A stretch of 12,118 bases of DNA from Thermoplasmata archaeon (lineage in GTDB: Archaea > Thermoplasmatota > Thermoplasmata > Thermoplasmatales > Thermoplasmataceae), in contig JAKAYM010000046.1 in NCBI GenBank assembly GCA_021826795.1, positions 1-12,118 of the forward strand. Reading direction: 5' to 3'. The notes under the pieces are model-generated. The model was given only the letters and a program-made list of their open reading frames with translations. It was not told where the DNA came from and searched no databases. A program made the position numbers and the translations under genes. Below, piece after piece: positions 1 to 7,588 of the stretch. Numbering within the stretch: position 1 is the first letter of the stretch; every line of letters starts with the position of its first letter.

Positions 1-1366
1 TATTCAGGATATAGATATAGAAAGTAAGAGTAAGTTAACAAGAAGTGTTGGACTCGCAGACATATTTTTTATGTCGTTCGGAGGCCAGGCACCTTTTCTT
101 TCGATGTTAACATATGCTACCGCAGCCTTGATACTTACACTGTTCTTCTCTCCAATTGTGCTTATCATAGGAACTCTTGTGGTTTTGATCAACGGGGCAG
201 GTGTTTATTACCTATCAAGAAAACATGATGAGGAAGGCGGATATTTCAACTACGCTTACAAGTCATTATCACACAGATTCGGGTTTGAAACAGGCTGGTT
301 ATACCTCTTCTATTCACTGCTGTATGCTGGCGGTTACATTACCGGGTCAATATTTGTACTGACATACGTTGTTTCACCATATATAGTGATTCCACCACTG
401 GTTGCATTCCTGATAGTGTTTATTCCCACGGCAGTATTTCTTTTACTGGGTATAAGACCATCCTCGAAATATGCAATCTTTTCAGCAAGCCTGGAATTAG
501 TTGTTCTCGTGGGAGTTATAGCAGCAGGTTTTTATGGTGCTCATTTTCTGGTATATAACCCATTTACCAGCATCCCATCTCCAGCAATAATATTCCTGGG
601 AATCTTATTTGCTATTGGTATACCTACAGGATACGGTGCTATTACACCGGTTTCAGGTGAGGTAAAAAATGCGAAAAGGAACGTCGGAAAAGCGGCAATT
701 CTTGTAATAATTATAGGAGGAACCCTTGAAGCACTGGTCCTATATTCCTTAGTTGACTATGGAATTGCCACACATTCATTCTCAGCCCTTGTATCATCAA
801 ATGTGCCGGTTATCACCATAATGGATAAGATCGCAGGACCAATTGCCTTACCTTTATTATTATTTGCTGCAATAAATGACGGAATTCTTGGTTCTCTGGC
901 TTTTCTTACAGCGTTTTCCAGGAATCTATACGCCATGTCAGAAAGAGGAGTCATCAGCAAGGCATTAACCAAACTGCACAGCAAGAGAGGCACACCAGTC
1001 ATAGCAGGAATAATAACCTTAATTGCGGCAGCAATAATACTTATGCCTACTCTGGTCTTTGTAAATGCGTTTATCATATTTCTGGCTTTAGGTTCAATTG
1101 CAGGACTTGGCAATCTGATGGTTCATCTGACAGCAAACTTCTCATTGTTTAAGGAAAACCTTATTAGAGCACAGAGAAGAATAAGAGAATTGGGTATTGG
1201 AGTTCTAGGAATAATAGTATCAGGCTTCGTTTTCATGTACTCACTCCTGACATCAGATACATACATGATAGAACTTGTTTTAGGCTTTATAATATTAGGG
1301 TTTATAATACTTGAAATGCTGGACGCTCATCAATATGTTAAAACACATACAGAGGTTAACCAGTAA
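1..1366 (+). CDS. APC-superfamily amino acid permease (5'-partial)
   Basis: Integral membrane carrier of the amino acid/polyamine/organocation superfamily, expected to import amino acids at the cytoplasmic membrane. The reading frame is open from the first complete codon at position 2, so the N-terminus lies outside the window and 454 residues are visible. The ATG at 71 is not the true start: it falls inside the first membrane helix, and the 23 residues before it match the N-terminal region of the paralogue at 1487. Family marks are the SFGGQAPF helix-1 motif (visible residues 25-32), GGYFNYAY (79-86), GIPTGYGA (206-213) and the cytoplasmic loop SGEVKNAKRNVGKA (218-231), which corresponds to the family's E-x-K-N-x-x-R segment. 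About twelve hydrophobic segments are apparent. The substrate cannot be read from the sequence. It stands in tandem with a second copy 120 bases downstream. Confidence 0.88.
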   Translation, partial: IQDIDIESKSKLTRSVGLADIFFMSFGGQAPFLSMLTYATAALILTLFFSPIVLIIGTLVVLINGAGVYYLSRKHDEEGGYFNYAYKSLSHRFGFETGWLYLFYSLLYAGGYITGSIFVLTYVVSPYIVIPPLVAFLIVFIPTAVFLLLGIRPSSKYAIFSASLELVVLVGVIAAGFYGAHFLVYNPFTSIPSPAIIFLGILFAIGIPTGYGAITPVSGEVKNAKRNVGKAAILVIIIGGTLEALVLYSLVDYGIATHSFSALVSSNVPVITIMDKIAGPIALPLLLFAAINDGILGSLAFLTAFSRNLYAMSERGVISKALTKLHSKRGTPVIAGIITLIAAAIILMPTLVFVNAFIIFLALGSIAGLGNLMVHLTANFSLFKENLIRAQRRIRELGIGVLGIIVSGFVFMYSLLTSDTYMIELVLGFIILGFIILEMLDAHQYVKTHTEVNQ

Positions 1367-1392
1367 TATTTTTTAATTTTATATATTTTAAA
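1367..1392 (+). terminator. T-rich stretch after the first permease
   Basis: Directly after the stop the + strand runs into a block of T tracts broken by A (TTTTTTAATTTT, then TATATTTTAA), with no strong hairpin. This fits the oligo-T type of archaeal terminator and suggests the two tandem permeases can be transcribed separately. In AT-rich DNA such runs also occur by chance. Confidence 0.4.
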
Positions 1393-1440
1393 TGTTAAGA
1401 AAGTCAATTGTATTTTTATTGGATGGTGAGAAACCAAGTT

Positions 1441-1480
1441 AAATTATAGATATTATGGAGTTTAAAAAATATGAAGGTGA
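1441..1480 (+). promoter_or_regulatory. Probable TATA box and ribosome binding site of second permease
   Basis: AAATTATAG (1441-1449) is TATA-like; initiation about 26 bases downstream would give a leader of roughly 15 bases. That leader carries GGTGA at 1476-1480, six bases before the ATG at 1487, complementary to the usual archaeal 16S rRNA 3' end. The binding site supports 1487 as the start over the in-frame ATG at 1511. The rest of the 120-base gap holds a second GGTGAGA (1425-1431) with no convincing gene behind it. Confidence 0.4.
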
Positions 1481-1486
1481 GATTAA

Positions 1487-2776
1487 ATGGAAAATAATAA
1501 AAATAAAAGCATGGATAGCAAATTATCATTCCCAGAACTGTTTTTTATATCTTTTGGAGGTCAGGCACCTTTTATTTCACTGCTAACGTTTGGAACAGTG
1601 ATGATAGCTATGGTTGGAACCGCGGGAGCATTTGCCATGATGATTGCAACGGTTGTAGTTTTCTTCAATGGAATAGTTGTTTATTTTCTTTCCAGAAGAT
1701 ACCGCAGGAGTGGAGGATATTATATATATGCATTATATGGATTATCCGGCGGTTTAGGCATAGAAACAGGCTGGTCCTATCTGTTATATGCTCTTGCCTA
1801 TGGAGGTACATTGCTTGCCGGTGGAGCATATGTACTCTCTTACGTTCTCGGCATCAGCCAGATATTAACAGTATTGCTCGTTTCCCTGCTTGCATCCACA
1901 ATGGTAATAGCTGGAATAAAGGTTTCAGCAAAGTATGCAATGGTAATGTCTACTATAGAAATGATAATAATAGTTGTATTATCCATAATATTTCTACACA
2001 GCTCGGGCTGGCATTTCTATGATCCTGTAATATACTCACCATACCTTCTTGTTGCAGTTATATTCGGCCTTGGCATCCCAACCGGTTATGGATCAATTGC
2101 TCCACTGGGAGGTGATGCAAAGGACAGCAAGGCAATTGGGAGGGCTGCGATTACAGTAGTTATCTTCGGAGGACTTCTTGCAACCCTATTCTTTTATTCT
2201 CTGGGATCACTAAATTTCACAGGCAATCTGATCATTTATCTCATAACCCATTTCGGCATACTGGGAATAATTATAGTGCCAATAATAGCATTGAGCGATG
2301 GAATCTTGGGCGGCATTGCCTATATACTTGCCAATTCCAGGACATTCGGGGCAATGAGTGAGGATGGAAGATTCCCAAAAATATTTTCAAAAAAATATAG
2401 AGGGAAACCTGTATTTTCGGAATTGCTAATAGCAGCAATATTCGTTATTATCCTGGGAATAATGACACATTTTATGGGATTATATGCTACCTTCTTGGCA
2501 CTTGGTGCATTAGCGGGATTAATGAATTTGATAATACATTCCTCTGCAGATTTTTCCCTGATCAAAATTGCCACAAGAAAAGCAAAGAGGAGTATAAAAG
2601 AGTTGACTGCTGGCATTGTTGCAGTAACCATATCAATATTCATACTGGTAGATTCATTGCCCGGCATATCCCTGATAATACAGTATATCTTCTTCGCCTG
2701 GATAATAATAGGATTCCTCTATGCGGAAACCTTCGCCATCGTCAGGGAAACCTCTAAAGATATTCCCCAGGTTTGA
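1487..2776 (+). CDS. APC-superfamily amino acid permease (tandem paralogue)
   Basis: Complete 429-residue permease, paralogous to the gene just upstream. Aligned landmarks are SFGGQAPF (residues 22-29; helix 1), SGGYYIYALYGL (75-86), GIETGWSYLLYALAYGG (91-107), GIPTGYG (196-202), the loop GGDAKDSKAIGRA (208-220) and SDGILGG (270-276). The N-terminal tail is hydrophilic and Asn/Lys-rich, and about twelve membrane helices follow. It should act as a secondary carrier for amino acids at the cytoplasmic membrane. The two copies diverge widely between motifs, so this is an old duplication and they may differ in substrate. A GGTGA ribosome binding site supports the start. Two tandem permeases fit an organism feeding on peptides and amino acids, which is an inference. 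Confidence 0.92.
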   Translation: MENNKNKSMDSKLSFPELFFISFGGQAPFISLLTFGTVMIAMVGTAGAFAMMIATVVVFFNGIVVYFLSRRYRRSGGYYIYALYGLSGGLGIETGWSYLLYALAYGGTLLAGGAYVLSYVLGISQILTVLLVSLLASTMVIAGIKVSAKYAMVMSTIEMIIIVVLSIIFLHSSGWHFYDPVIYSPYLLVAVIFGLGIPTGYGSIAPLGGDAKDSKAIGRAAITVVIFGGLLATLFFYSLGSLNFTGNLIIYLITHFGILGIIIVPIIALSDGILGGIAYILANSRTFGAMSEDGRFPKIFSKKYRGKPVFSELLIAAIFVIILGIMTHFMGLYATFLALGALAGLMNLIIHSSADFSLIKIATRKAKRSIKELTAGIVAVTISIFILVDSLPGISLIIQYIFFAWIIIGFLYAETFAIVRETSKDIPQV

Positions 2777-2802
2777 TTTTTTCTTTTGATTATTTATTTT
2801 TA
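2777..2802 (+). terminator. T-rich terminator of second permease
   Basis: Right after the stop codon the + strand carries TTTTTTCTTTTG and TTATTTATTTTT-like runs without a hairpin. This matches the oligo-T signal of archaeal termination, in the short convergent gap before the minus-strand gene that ends at 2818. Confidence 0.5.
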
Positions 2803-2817
2803 AAAAAATACAATATA
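2803..2817 (-). terminator. T-rich terminator of the PUA-like gene
   Basis: Read on the minus strand, the bases after the stop of the gene at 2818-3378 give TGATATATTG followed by a run of seven T (from AAAAAAA on the + strand at about 2803-2809). With the facing T-run it forms a compact two-way terminator between convergent genes. Confidence 0.45.
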
Positions 2818-3378
2818 TCAATGCAATCTGGAAGCCACGAGTTTCAGTAATCTTACAGCCTTTTCTGGAGAAATTTTTGAAACTGCTCCCTGGGTAGAAA
2901 TTGCACAGTTATTATTTCTCATTTCCTCAAATGAAATTGTATTGCTGGTAAGATTATGAATATCCCTGAGAATATAATTCATACCTTTCTGCTTTTTCTC
3001 AGCAATACTCTCATTTTTAATTCTATCAGTATTCCCGAAGAACCATATTTCTGAAAAGTATATTTTTATGGGTCTATAGCCCTCGGGTGTAAAAGCACCG
3101 TCAGAAGGTTCATTCTCAATAATTTTCTTATCAGAAAGGATGCCGGCACCGATTATGCCAGTTTTTATTCCAGGATCAACTGGCAGATATTCCTGCTTCA
3201 TAGCATGAAATAGAAAAACATCCCCGATTTTAAATGAATCATAGGCTCTCTCCGTTTTATCATATCGCCGGAACCCCCACGACTTTAAATTGTATGTTTT
3301 TAACCAGTCACATGGAGGGCCCGTAATTTTTCTAATATCTCTTGTAACTGCATATTCAAAGAATTCATTGCTATCCAT
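2818..3378 (-). CDS. Unknown protein with probable PUA-like (EVE/ASCH-type) domain
   Basis: A soluble protein of 186 residues that I cannot assign to a named family. The middle has the pattern of EVE/ASCH-type PUA-like folds: an early tryptophan segment (LKSWGFRRYD, 31-40), then FKIGDVFLFHAM (49-60; a G-D pair followed by a hydrophobic strand), GIIGAGILSDKK (74-85; a small-residue strand that returns) and YRPIKIYFSEIWFF (101-114). Such domains usually bind RNA or modified bases, but that role is inference here. The C-terminal 60 residues look helical. I chose the ATG at 3378: a TATA-like box lies 27 bases upstream, as expected for a leaderless mRNA, whereas extending two codons to TTG at 3384 has no support. 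No partner gene is adjacent; the gene is divergent from the anion transporter at 3475. Confidence 0.6.
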   Translation of the reverse strand: MDSNEFFEYAVTRDIRKITGPPCDWLKTYNLKSWGFRRYDKTERAYDSFKIGDVFLFHAMKQEYLPVDPGIKTGIIGAGILSDKKIIENEPSDGAFTPEGYRPIKIYFSEIWFFGNTDRIKNESIAEKKQKGMNYILRDIHNLTSNTISFEEMRNNNCAISTQGAVSKISPEKAVRLLKLVASRLH

Positions 3379-3400
3379 AGGCAATTATCAAATCATTGCC

Positions 3401-3410
3401 AATATATTTT
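3401..3410 (-). promoter_or_regulatory. TATA box of the PUA-like gene
   Basis: The minus strand reads AAAATATATT here, centred about 27 bases before the ATG at 3378. There is no ribosome binding site between them, so a leaderless transcript is the natural reading. Confidence 0.55.
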
Positions 3411-3442
3411 TTCCTGACAGTTTGCTTTAAAATTAATCGAGA

Positions 3443-3453
3443 ATATTATTAAT
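3443..3453 (+). promoter_or_regulatory. TATA box of the TDT transporter
   Basis: ATATTATTAAT is centred about 27 bases before the ATG at 3475 and no GGTG motif precedes the ATG, which fits leaderless initiation. The 8-base palindrome TACCGGTA (3466-3473) sits between box and start and would overlap the transcription start. Confidence 0.5.
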
Positions 3454-3474
3454 AGCCAAATTATATACCGGTAC

Positions 3475-4512
3475 ATGGCTTATAAAGGGTTAGATTCCAG
3501 CTGGTTTCCTGTAGTCCTTGGCACACTCTCAATATCACTTGCGCTCTTTATAATATATCTGGTATTCCATAACCAGTTAATTTTTGATGCCGGCAAAATA
3601 ATATATTTTGTGGTTCTGGCATTTTTCGCCTTTGTGTTTGGGTCATGGCTGTACAGATATATGAGAAATAAAAAGTTGATTATGGAAGATTATAACGACA
3701 TAACAAAACTCAGCTTTCTCGCCTTCCTGGGGGTTCTGTATTATGCCTTCGCCTTTTTCTACACGGCATATGTTGGAATCAACTCATTTGTTGCCTATTT
3801 ATTCCTTTACCTTTTTGTATTTTTTTATTTATTCGTGATTCTGGTAAATATAGTGCTTAACTATAATCTATATACAAATAAATACAGCTTTGACAAAGTA
3901 ACATATGCTATACTGGTACCATCCATTGTACTCAGTGCAAATATCATACTTTCCTCAGTATTGCTGACCCCACCCATTGCCGGGTACTATAGCACAAATA
4001 TTCTGCAGATAGTATATATAATGACCATGGTTGCCTTCGGCATATCATTCTTCCAGTTTTTATTTGTTGGAATATCTGCATACATATCCCATATAAGCAA
4101 CAGGCCAAATTATGTTCAGACATCACCGGCCGCAATGATCCCTGTTGGCGCCTCCAGCATGCTTATAATAAATATAATGTTCATGCCGCAGTTCAATTAC
4201 CTAGGGATATTCCAGGTTCCAGTAAATCTGGCAATAGATTTTTCTATGATGCTCTGGGGCTTCGATCTATTCCTATTTTTAGTTTCCGCTGCAATAGCCA
4301 TTACCCATATAAAATACAGGCAATCCATGACTGTATGGGCGTATGTGTTCCCAGTAGGGGTTTCAACTTTCTCTGATTACCTGCTCTGGGCTTACACAAA
4401 AATAGAATTATTTGTATATTCCATTTTAATCTTTACAATTGGATTAATAATACTTTACATATATGCCTGGATAAACACATATTATATACACGGAAGGCCC
4501 TCTAAAAAATAA
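3475..4512 (+). CDS. TDT-family (TehA/SLAC1-like) anion or dicarboxylate transporter
   Basis: A membrane protein of 345 residues with about ten hydrophobic helices, the size and helix count of the tellurite-resistance/dicarboxylate transporter family (TehA, Mae1, SLAC1). Landmarks are WFPVVLGTLSISL at the start of helix 1 (10-22), SPAAMIPVGASSM opening helix 7 (217-229), WGFDLFLFLVSAAI (261-274) and VWAYVFPVGVST in helix 9 (288-299). Helix 9 is the region that carries the pore-gating Phe in TehA, and Phe292 is a candidate. Family members are channels or carriers for malate, sulfite, nitrate, chloride or similar anions; the substrate here is unknown. The assignment rests on motif pattern and topology, not on a database match. 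Prolyl-tRNA synthetase follows within about 30 bases, but that gene appears to have its own promoter. Confidence 0.72.
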   Translation: MAYKGLDSSWFPVVLGTLSISLALFIIYLVFHNQLIFDAGKIIYFVVLAFFAFVFGSWLYRYMRNKKLIMEDYNDITKLSFLAFLGVLYYAFAFFYTAYVGINSFVAYLFLYLFVFFYLFVILVNIVLNYNLYTNKYSFDKVTYAILVPSIVLSANIILSSVLLTPPIAGYYSTNILQIVYIMTMVAFGISFFQFLFVGISAYISHISNRPNYVQTSPAAMIPVGASSMLIINIMFMPQFNYLGIFQVPVNLAIDFSMMLWGFDLFLFLVSAAIAITHIKYRQSMTVWAYVFPVGVSTFSDYLLWAYTKIELFVYSILIFTIGLIILYIYAWINTYYIHGRPSKK

Positions 4513-4520
4513 TATATAAT
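4511..4520 (+). promoter_or_regulatory. TATA box of prolyl-tRNA synthetase
   Basis: AATATATAAT is centred about 25 bases before the ATG at 4540, the spacing for a leaderless mRNA. It overlaps the alternative ATG at 4519, so that codon would not be in the transcript made from this promoter. Read-through from the transporter gene remains possible. Confidence 0.5.
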
Positions 4521-4539
4521 GGTTAAAGATAAATGCAGG

Positions 4540-5931
4540 ATGGAAAACAAGAAAACCGATTTCAGTGAATGGTATAATGAAATTATAGACATTGCTAGAT
4601 TAAGCGATAAGCGTTATTTGATAAAGGGAATGAATGTATGGCTTCCATATGGATTAAAAATAATGCATTCCATTGACAATTTGTTAAGAGATTATTCAGA
4701 GGAAAGTGGCATTGAGGAGGTAAGTTTTCCTGTTCTTATATCAAGGGAGCAGCTGGAGGTGGAATTTGAGCATGTAAAGGGCTTCGAAAACGAAATTTAC
4801 TGGGTAACAAAGGGAGGAACAGACCCTCTGGACATAGACCTGGCACTTAGGCCCACAAGTGAGGCTGCCATGTACACAATGTTTCCCCTGTGGATAAGGT
4901 CTCACAGTGACCTGCCATTCAGAATTTACCAGATTGTAAGCGTTTATAGATATGAAACCAAGCATACCAGATCATTCATCCGTGTACGTGAAATTCACTT
5001 TTATGAGGCACATACTGCCCATAAGGATTTTGAGGATGCGGAAAAACAGATGGAAGATTACATAAAAATTATGGATAAGCTTTCAGATGATCTATGTATA
5101 AATTTTTCAATGGATATAAGACCGGACTGGGATAAGTTTCCAGGGGCAATGTACTCTGTTGCATTTGATACGCCCATGCCCGGATCAAGATCGCTTCAGA
5201 TAGGAACCATACATGAGTACGGTGAAAATTTTGCCAGAAACTATGGAATAAAATATCTTGATAATGAAGGAAATATGAAATATGTTTCACAGACTACATT
5301 CGGTTTAAGTGAAAGGCTACTTGCTGCTGTAATAGGCATACATGGAGATGATAAGGGCTTAGTGCTACCATACAAACTTGCTCCTGTCCAGGTAATTATA
5401 GTTTCCATACCCGGTGACGGCTATGATAAGATAATAAAATATTCAGAGAAAATCATGGAAATATTAAAATCCATGGGGATAAGATGCCAGATAGATGTTC
5501 GCGACTATACTCCAGGATATAAATACAATGACTGGGAAATGAAAGGAGTCCCGATCAGAATAGAAATTGGAAAAAGAGAGGTTGATGATGATACGCTTAC
5601 ATTGTCCATGAGGACCAGAAAGAAAAAGATAAGAATTTCCCGAGGCGAACTGAAAAATATATATAATTACCTTCAGGAAGTTAACAGTGATATAAAGAAA
5701 CAGGCATCTGAATTTTATAATGATAATGTGGCATTCATAGAAAACATGGATTATATCAAAGAGGATAAAATGGTTACAGCATACTGGTGTGGCAGAAAAG
5801 AGTGTTCAGATAAAATTGAAGCAGTTTCGGAAAAAACTGCCCTTGGGACAGTCAGGAATTCAGATAAATCCGGAAAATGCGTCGTCTGTGGAAGACCAGG
5901 AAAAATCTCTGCATTTTCAAGGACATACTGA
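4540..5931 (+). CDS. proS: Prolyl-tRNA synthetase, archaeal type
   Basis: Charges tRNA-Pro with proline using ATP, in the cytoplasm. Counting from the ATG at 4540 (463 residues), the class II core shows a motif 1 region near EEVSFPVLI (59-67), the RPTSEAAMY segment (104-112), motif 2 RYETKHTRSFIRVREIHFYEAHTAH (137-161) and motif 3 around GLSERLLAAVIGIHGDDKGLVLP (255-277). An anticodon-binding domain opens at APVQVIIVSI (281-290). The C-terminal domain keeps four cysteines (417, 422, 447, 450) as a zinc site and ends in Tyr, as archaeal/eukaryotic-type ProRS do; there is no bacterial insertion domain. The FYEAHTAH form of motif 2 resembles methanogen enzymes more than the WQEGHTAH form. An ATG at 4519 would add seven residues, but promoter spacing and the usual family N-terminus (KKTDFSEWYNEI) favour 4540. 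Confidence 0.95.
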   Translation: MENKKTDFSEWYNEIIDIARLSDKRYLIKGMNVWLPYGLKIMHSIDNLLRDYSEESGIEEVSFPVLISREQLEVEFEHVKGFENEIYWVTKGGTDPLDIDLALRPTSEAAMYTMFPLWIRSHSDLPFRIYQIVSVYRYETKHTRSFIRVREIHFYEAHTAHKDFEDAEKQMEDYIKIMDKLSDDLCINFSMDIRPDWDKFPGAMYSVAFDTPMPGSRSLQIGTIHEYGENFARNYGIKYLDNEGNMKYVSQTTFGLSERLLAAVIGIHGDDKGLVLPYKLAPVQVIIVSIPGDGYDKIIKYSEKIMEILKSMGIRCQIDVRDYTPGYKYNDWEMKGVPIRIEIGKREVDDDTLTLSMRTRKKKIRISRGELKNIYNYLQEVNSDIKKQASEFYNDNVAFIENMDYIKEDKMVTAYWCGRKECSDKIEAVSEKTALGTVRNSDKSGKCVVCGRPGKISAFSRTY

Positions 5932-5932
5932 A

Positions 5933-6574
5933 ATGATAAAATTAATATTTTTTGACATGGACGGTGTACTTACAGTAGAAAAAAGCAGCTGGTTCTATGT
6001 CAATAATAAACTCGGTATAAACAACAGGGAAAATTACATGAAGTACATGAAAGGTGAATTATCTTATCCTGATTTCTTTGAACTTGACTTAAAAGCGTGG
6101 ATAGAAAAATATCCGGGCATAGGTGCCGGTGATATTAAGGATATACTTGACGAAATACAGCCGATAAAGGGAATAGAGAAAACAATGAATTTTCTAAAAA
6201 AGAAAAACATAGTTCCTGTAATTGTATCAGGAGGGATATCATGGCTTTCAGATCGGCTTGTGCGTGATTATGGAATAAAGGAGGCATATGCAAACAGAAT
6301 ATACTGTAACGCGTCGGGCCGCATAATTCCAGAGGGCGATATACAGGTTGATCCAGCTGTAAAAGATTCAGTAATGAGAAAAATAATGATAAAATATAAT
6401 GTTAAACAGGAAGAATGCCTTGCTATAGGAGATTCCGAATCTGATTATTCAATGTACAGGGCCGTGCCAAATTTTATAGCTTTCAACTCGGACAGTGATT
6501 TTTTGCTGAATATATCCAGTGCCAGCATGGAAAATGATTTGTCCGGAATTATAGAATACATTGAATCATATTAG
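5933..6574 (+). CDS. HAD-superfamily phosphatase, phosphoserine-phosphatase-like
   Basis: A 213-residue haloacid-dehalogenase fold hydrolase of the SerB-like subgroup, which removes phosphate from small molecules, typically phosphoserine to serine. All catalytic motifs are present: DMDGVLT (8-14; nucleophile Asp8, acid/base Asp10), IVSGG (97-101; Ser99), Lys144 in the VKDSVMRK helix, and GDSESD (166-171; the acidic metal-binding pair Asp167/Asp171). A helical cap occupies about residues 15-75, as in phosphoserine phosphatases. Phosphoserine is the best guess; another phosphate monoester is possible. The ATG begins one base after the ProRS stop, with a weak AAGGA ten bases or so upstream, so the two genes are probably co-transcribed. 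An upstream extension in frame would lie wholly inside ProRS and has no support. The 3' end overlaps the convergent asd gene by 9 bases. Confidence 0.8.
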   Translation: MIKLIFFDMDGVLTVEKSSWFYVNNKLGINNRENYMKYMKGELSYPDFFELDLKAWIEKYPGIGAGDIKDILDEIQPIKGIEKTMNFLKKKNIVPVIVSGGISWLSDRLVRDYGIKEAYANRIYCNASGRIIPEGDIQVDPAVKDSVMRKIMIKYNVKQEECLAIGDSESDYSMYRAVPNFIAFNSDSDFLLNISSASMENDLSGIIEYIESY

Positions 6575-7588
6575 ATTCATCTGCTTCATTGTTTCCATGG
6601 TCAGTATAGTTATTCCCGCCGCTCCACGAACCAGATTATTGCCTAATACCACCATTCTGAGAATTCCATCCCTGTACGATATTCTTCCAACATGGACTTC
6701 CATCCCGTTATATGTATCAAGGGTATTTTGTGGTCTATCCTCCTCCTCGTGAATCACAAGTGGATGTGCAGGGGCACTGTACAGTCCCTGGAATCTCTTC
6801 AGTGGTGTAAAATTATTCATTTTCTCTTTAAGTTTTTCCAGATCAGGATCAGAGTCCATTTCTATATTTATTATCCCCATATGGCCTATCTTAACAGGGA
6901 CACGAACAGATGTGACGTTTACCCTTATTCTCCTGTTTCTTATTTTTCGATCCTCAACTGAACCATACATTTTTGATATCTCTGCCGGTATTTTCTCCTC
7001 CTCTCCATGTATGTAAGGTATTATATTGTCATCTATTGACATATATGGCAGACCGGAATAACCAGCACCACTGATTGCCTGCATGGTAACAATGGAAATT
7101 CTCCTGTAGTCCATTCCCAGAATTTCAGCCAGTGGCATGGCCATAATTGCAGATGTGCAGTTCGGGTTCTTAACATATTTTGTTTCCTTATCTTCAAGGA
7201 TAGTGAGATGATTGAAGTTGAGTTCAGGATTTATCAACGGTACATCTTCTGACATCCTGAATGGTGATGCGTTTGATATAACATTAATTCCACTTTTGAT
7301 AAGTTTCAGCTCAACACCCTCTGCGGCCTCAGGTGGCAATGCAGAAAGCACATAATCCACATCTTTATGGTCTTCTGGATCAGTCGACACAAGTGGCATA
7401 TTCCTGTATATTTCCGGAATAGGTCCCCGTTCTATCCAGTTCACAGTTTTTCCATATTCCTTGCCCGTTCTGGAGTCAGATGCGCTGATTTTCACCAGTT
7501 CTATGTATGGATGATTTGCAAGCAACCTTATCATTTTCTGGCCTACCATGCCGGTAGAGCCAAGCAAGGATACCCTTATTTTATCCAT
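6566..7588 (-). CDS. asd: Aspartate-semialdehyde dehydrogenase, archaeal/fungal type
   Basis: Reduces aspartyl-4-phosphate to aspartate semialdehyde with NADPH, the second step of the Lys/Thr/Met branch. The 340-residue protein has the nucleotide-binding GSTGMVGQ (10-17), SALPPEAAEG (82-91), the catalytic Cys144 in NPNCTSA, and Arg229 and His236 in RVPVKIGHMG, which is the arrangement of the archaeal/fungal ASADH branch. The start at 7588 is favoured over an in-frame ATG at 7609 because AGGTGG (7601-7596 on the minus strand) is spaced seven bases before it and the protein then begins MDKIRVSLLG, as family members do. The ribosome binding site and start lie inside the 3' end of the aspartate kinase gene (13-base overlap), so translation is probably coupled. 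The two enzymes run consecutive reactions. Confidence 0.94.
   Translation of the reverse strand: MDKIRVSLLGSTGMVGQKMIRLLANHPYIELVKISASDSRTGKEYGKTVNWIERGPIPEIYRNMPLVSTDPEDHKDVDYVLSALPPEAAEGVELKLIKSGINVISNASPFRMSEDVPLINPELNFNHLTILEDKETKYVKNPNCTSAIMAMPLAEILGMDYRRISIVTMQAISGAGYSGLPYMSIDDNIIPYIHGEEEKIPAEISKMYGSVEDRKIRNRRIRVNVTSVRVPVKIGHMGIINIEMDSDPDLEKLKEKMNNFTPLKRFQGLYSAPAHPLVIHEEEDRPQNTLDTYNGMEVHVGRISYRDGILRMVVLGNNLVRGAAGITILTMETMKQMNLI

Noticed and set aside
71..73. ATG at 71 as the start of the first permease
   Set aside because: The frame is open back to the window edge, and the preceding residues align with the N-terminus of the paralogue; starting here would cut into the first helix.
757..1113. 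Minus-strand open frame opposite the first permease
   Set aside because: The opposite strand encodes clear membrane helices of an APC permease; this frame is composition-driven.
1423..1449. Eight-codon ORF with an overlapping GGTGAG between the permeases, as a possible leader peptide
   Set aside because: There is no run of a single amino acid's codons, no paired hairpins and no terminator downstream; such a short frame is expected by chance.
3466..3473. TACCGGTA palindrome before the TDT gene as an operator, with ACCGGT also near 11443
   Set aside because: ACCGGT also occurs within coding sequence at about 645, 2080, 7880 and 9877, so its presence in two promoters is weak evidence.
5789..5932. 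In-frame N-terminal extension of the HAD phosphatase
   Set aside because: It lies entirely within ProRS in another frame, and the catalytic DMDGVLT motif belongs at the very N-terminus, as it is when starting from 5933.
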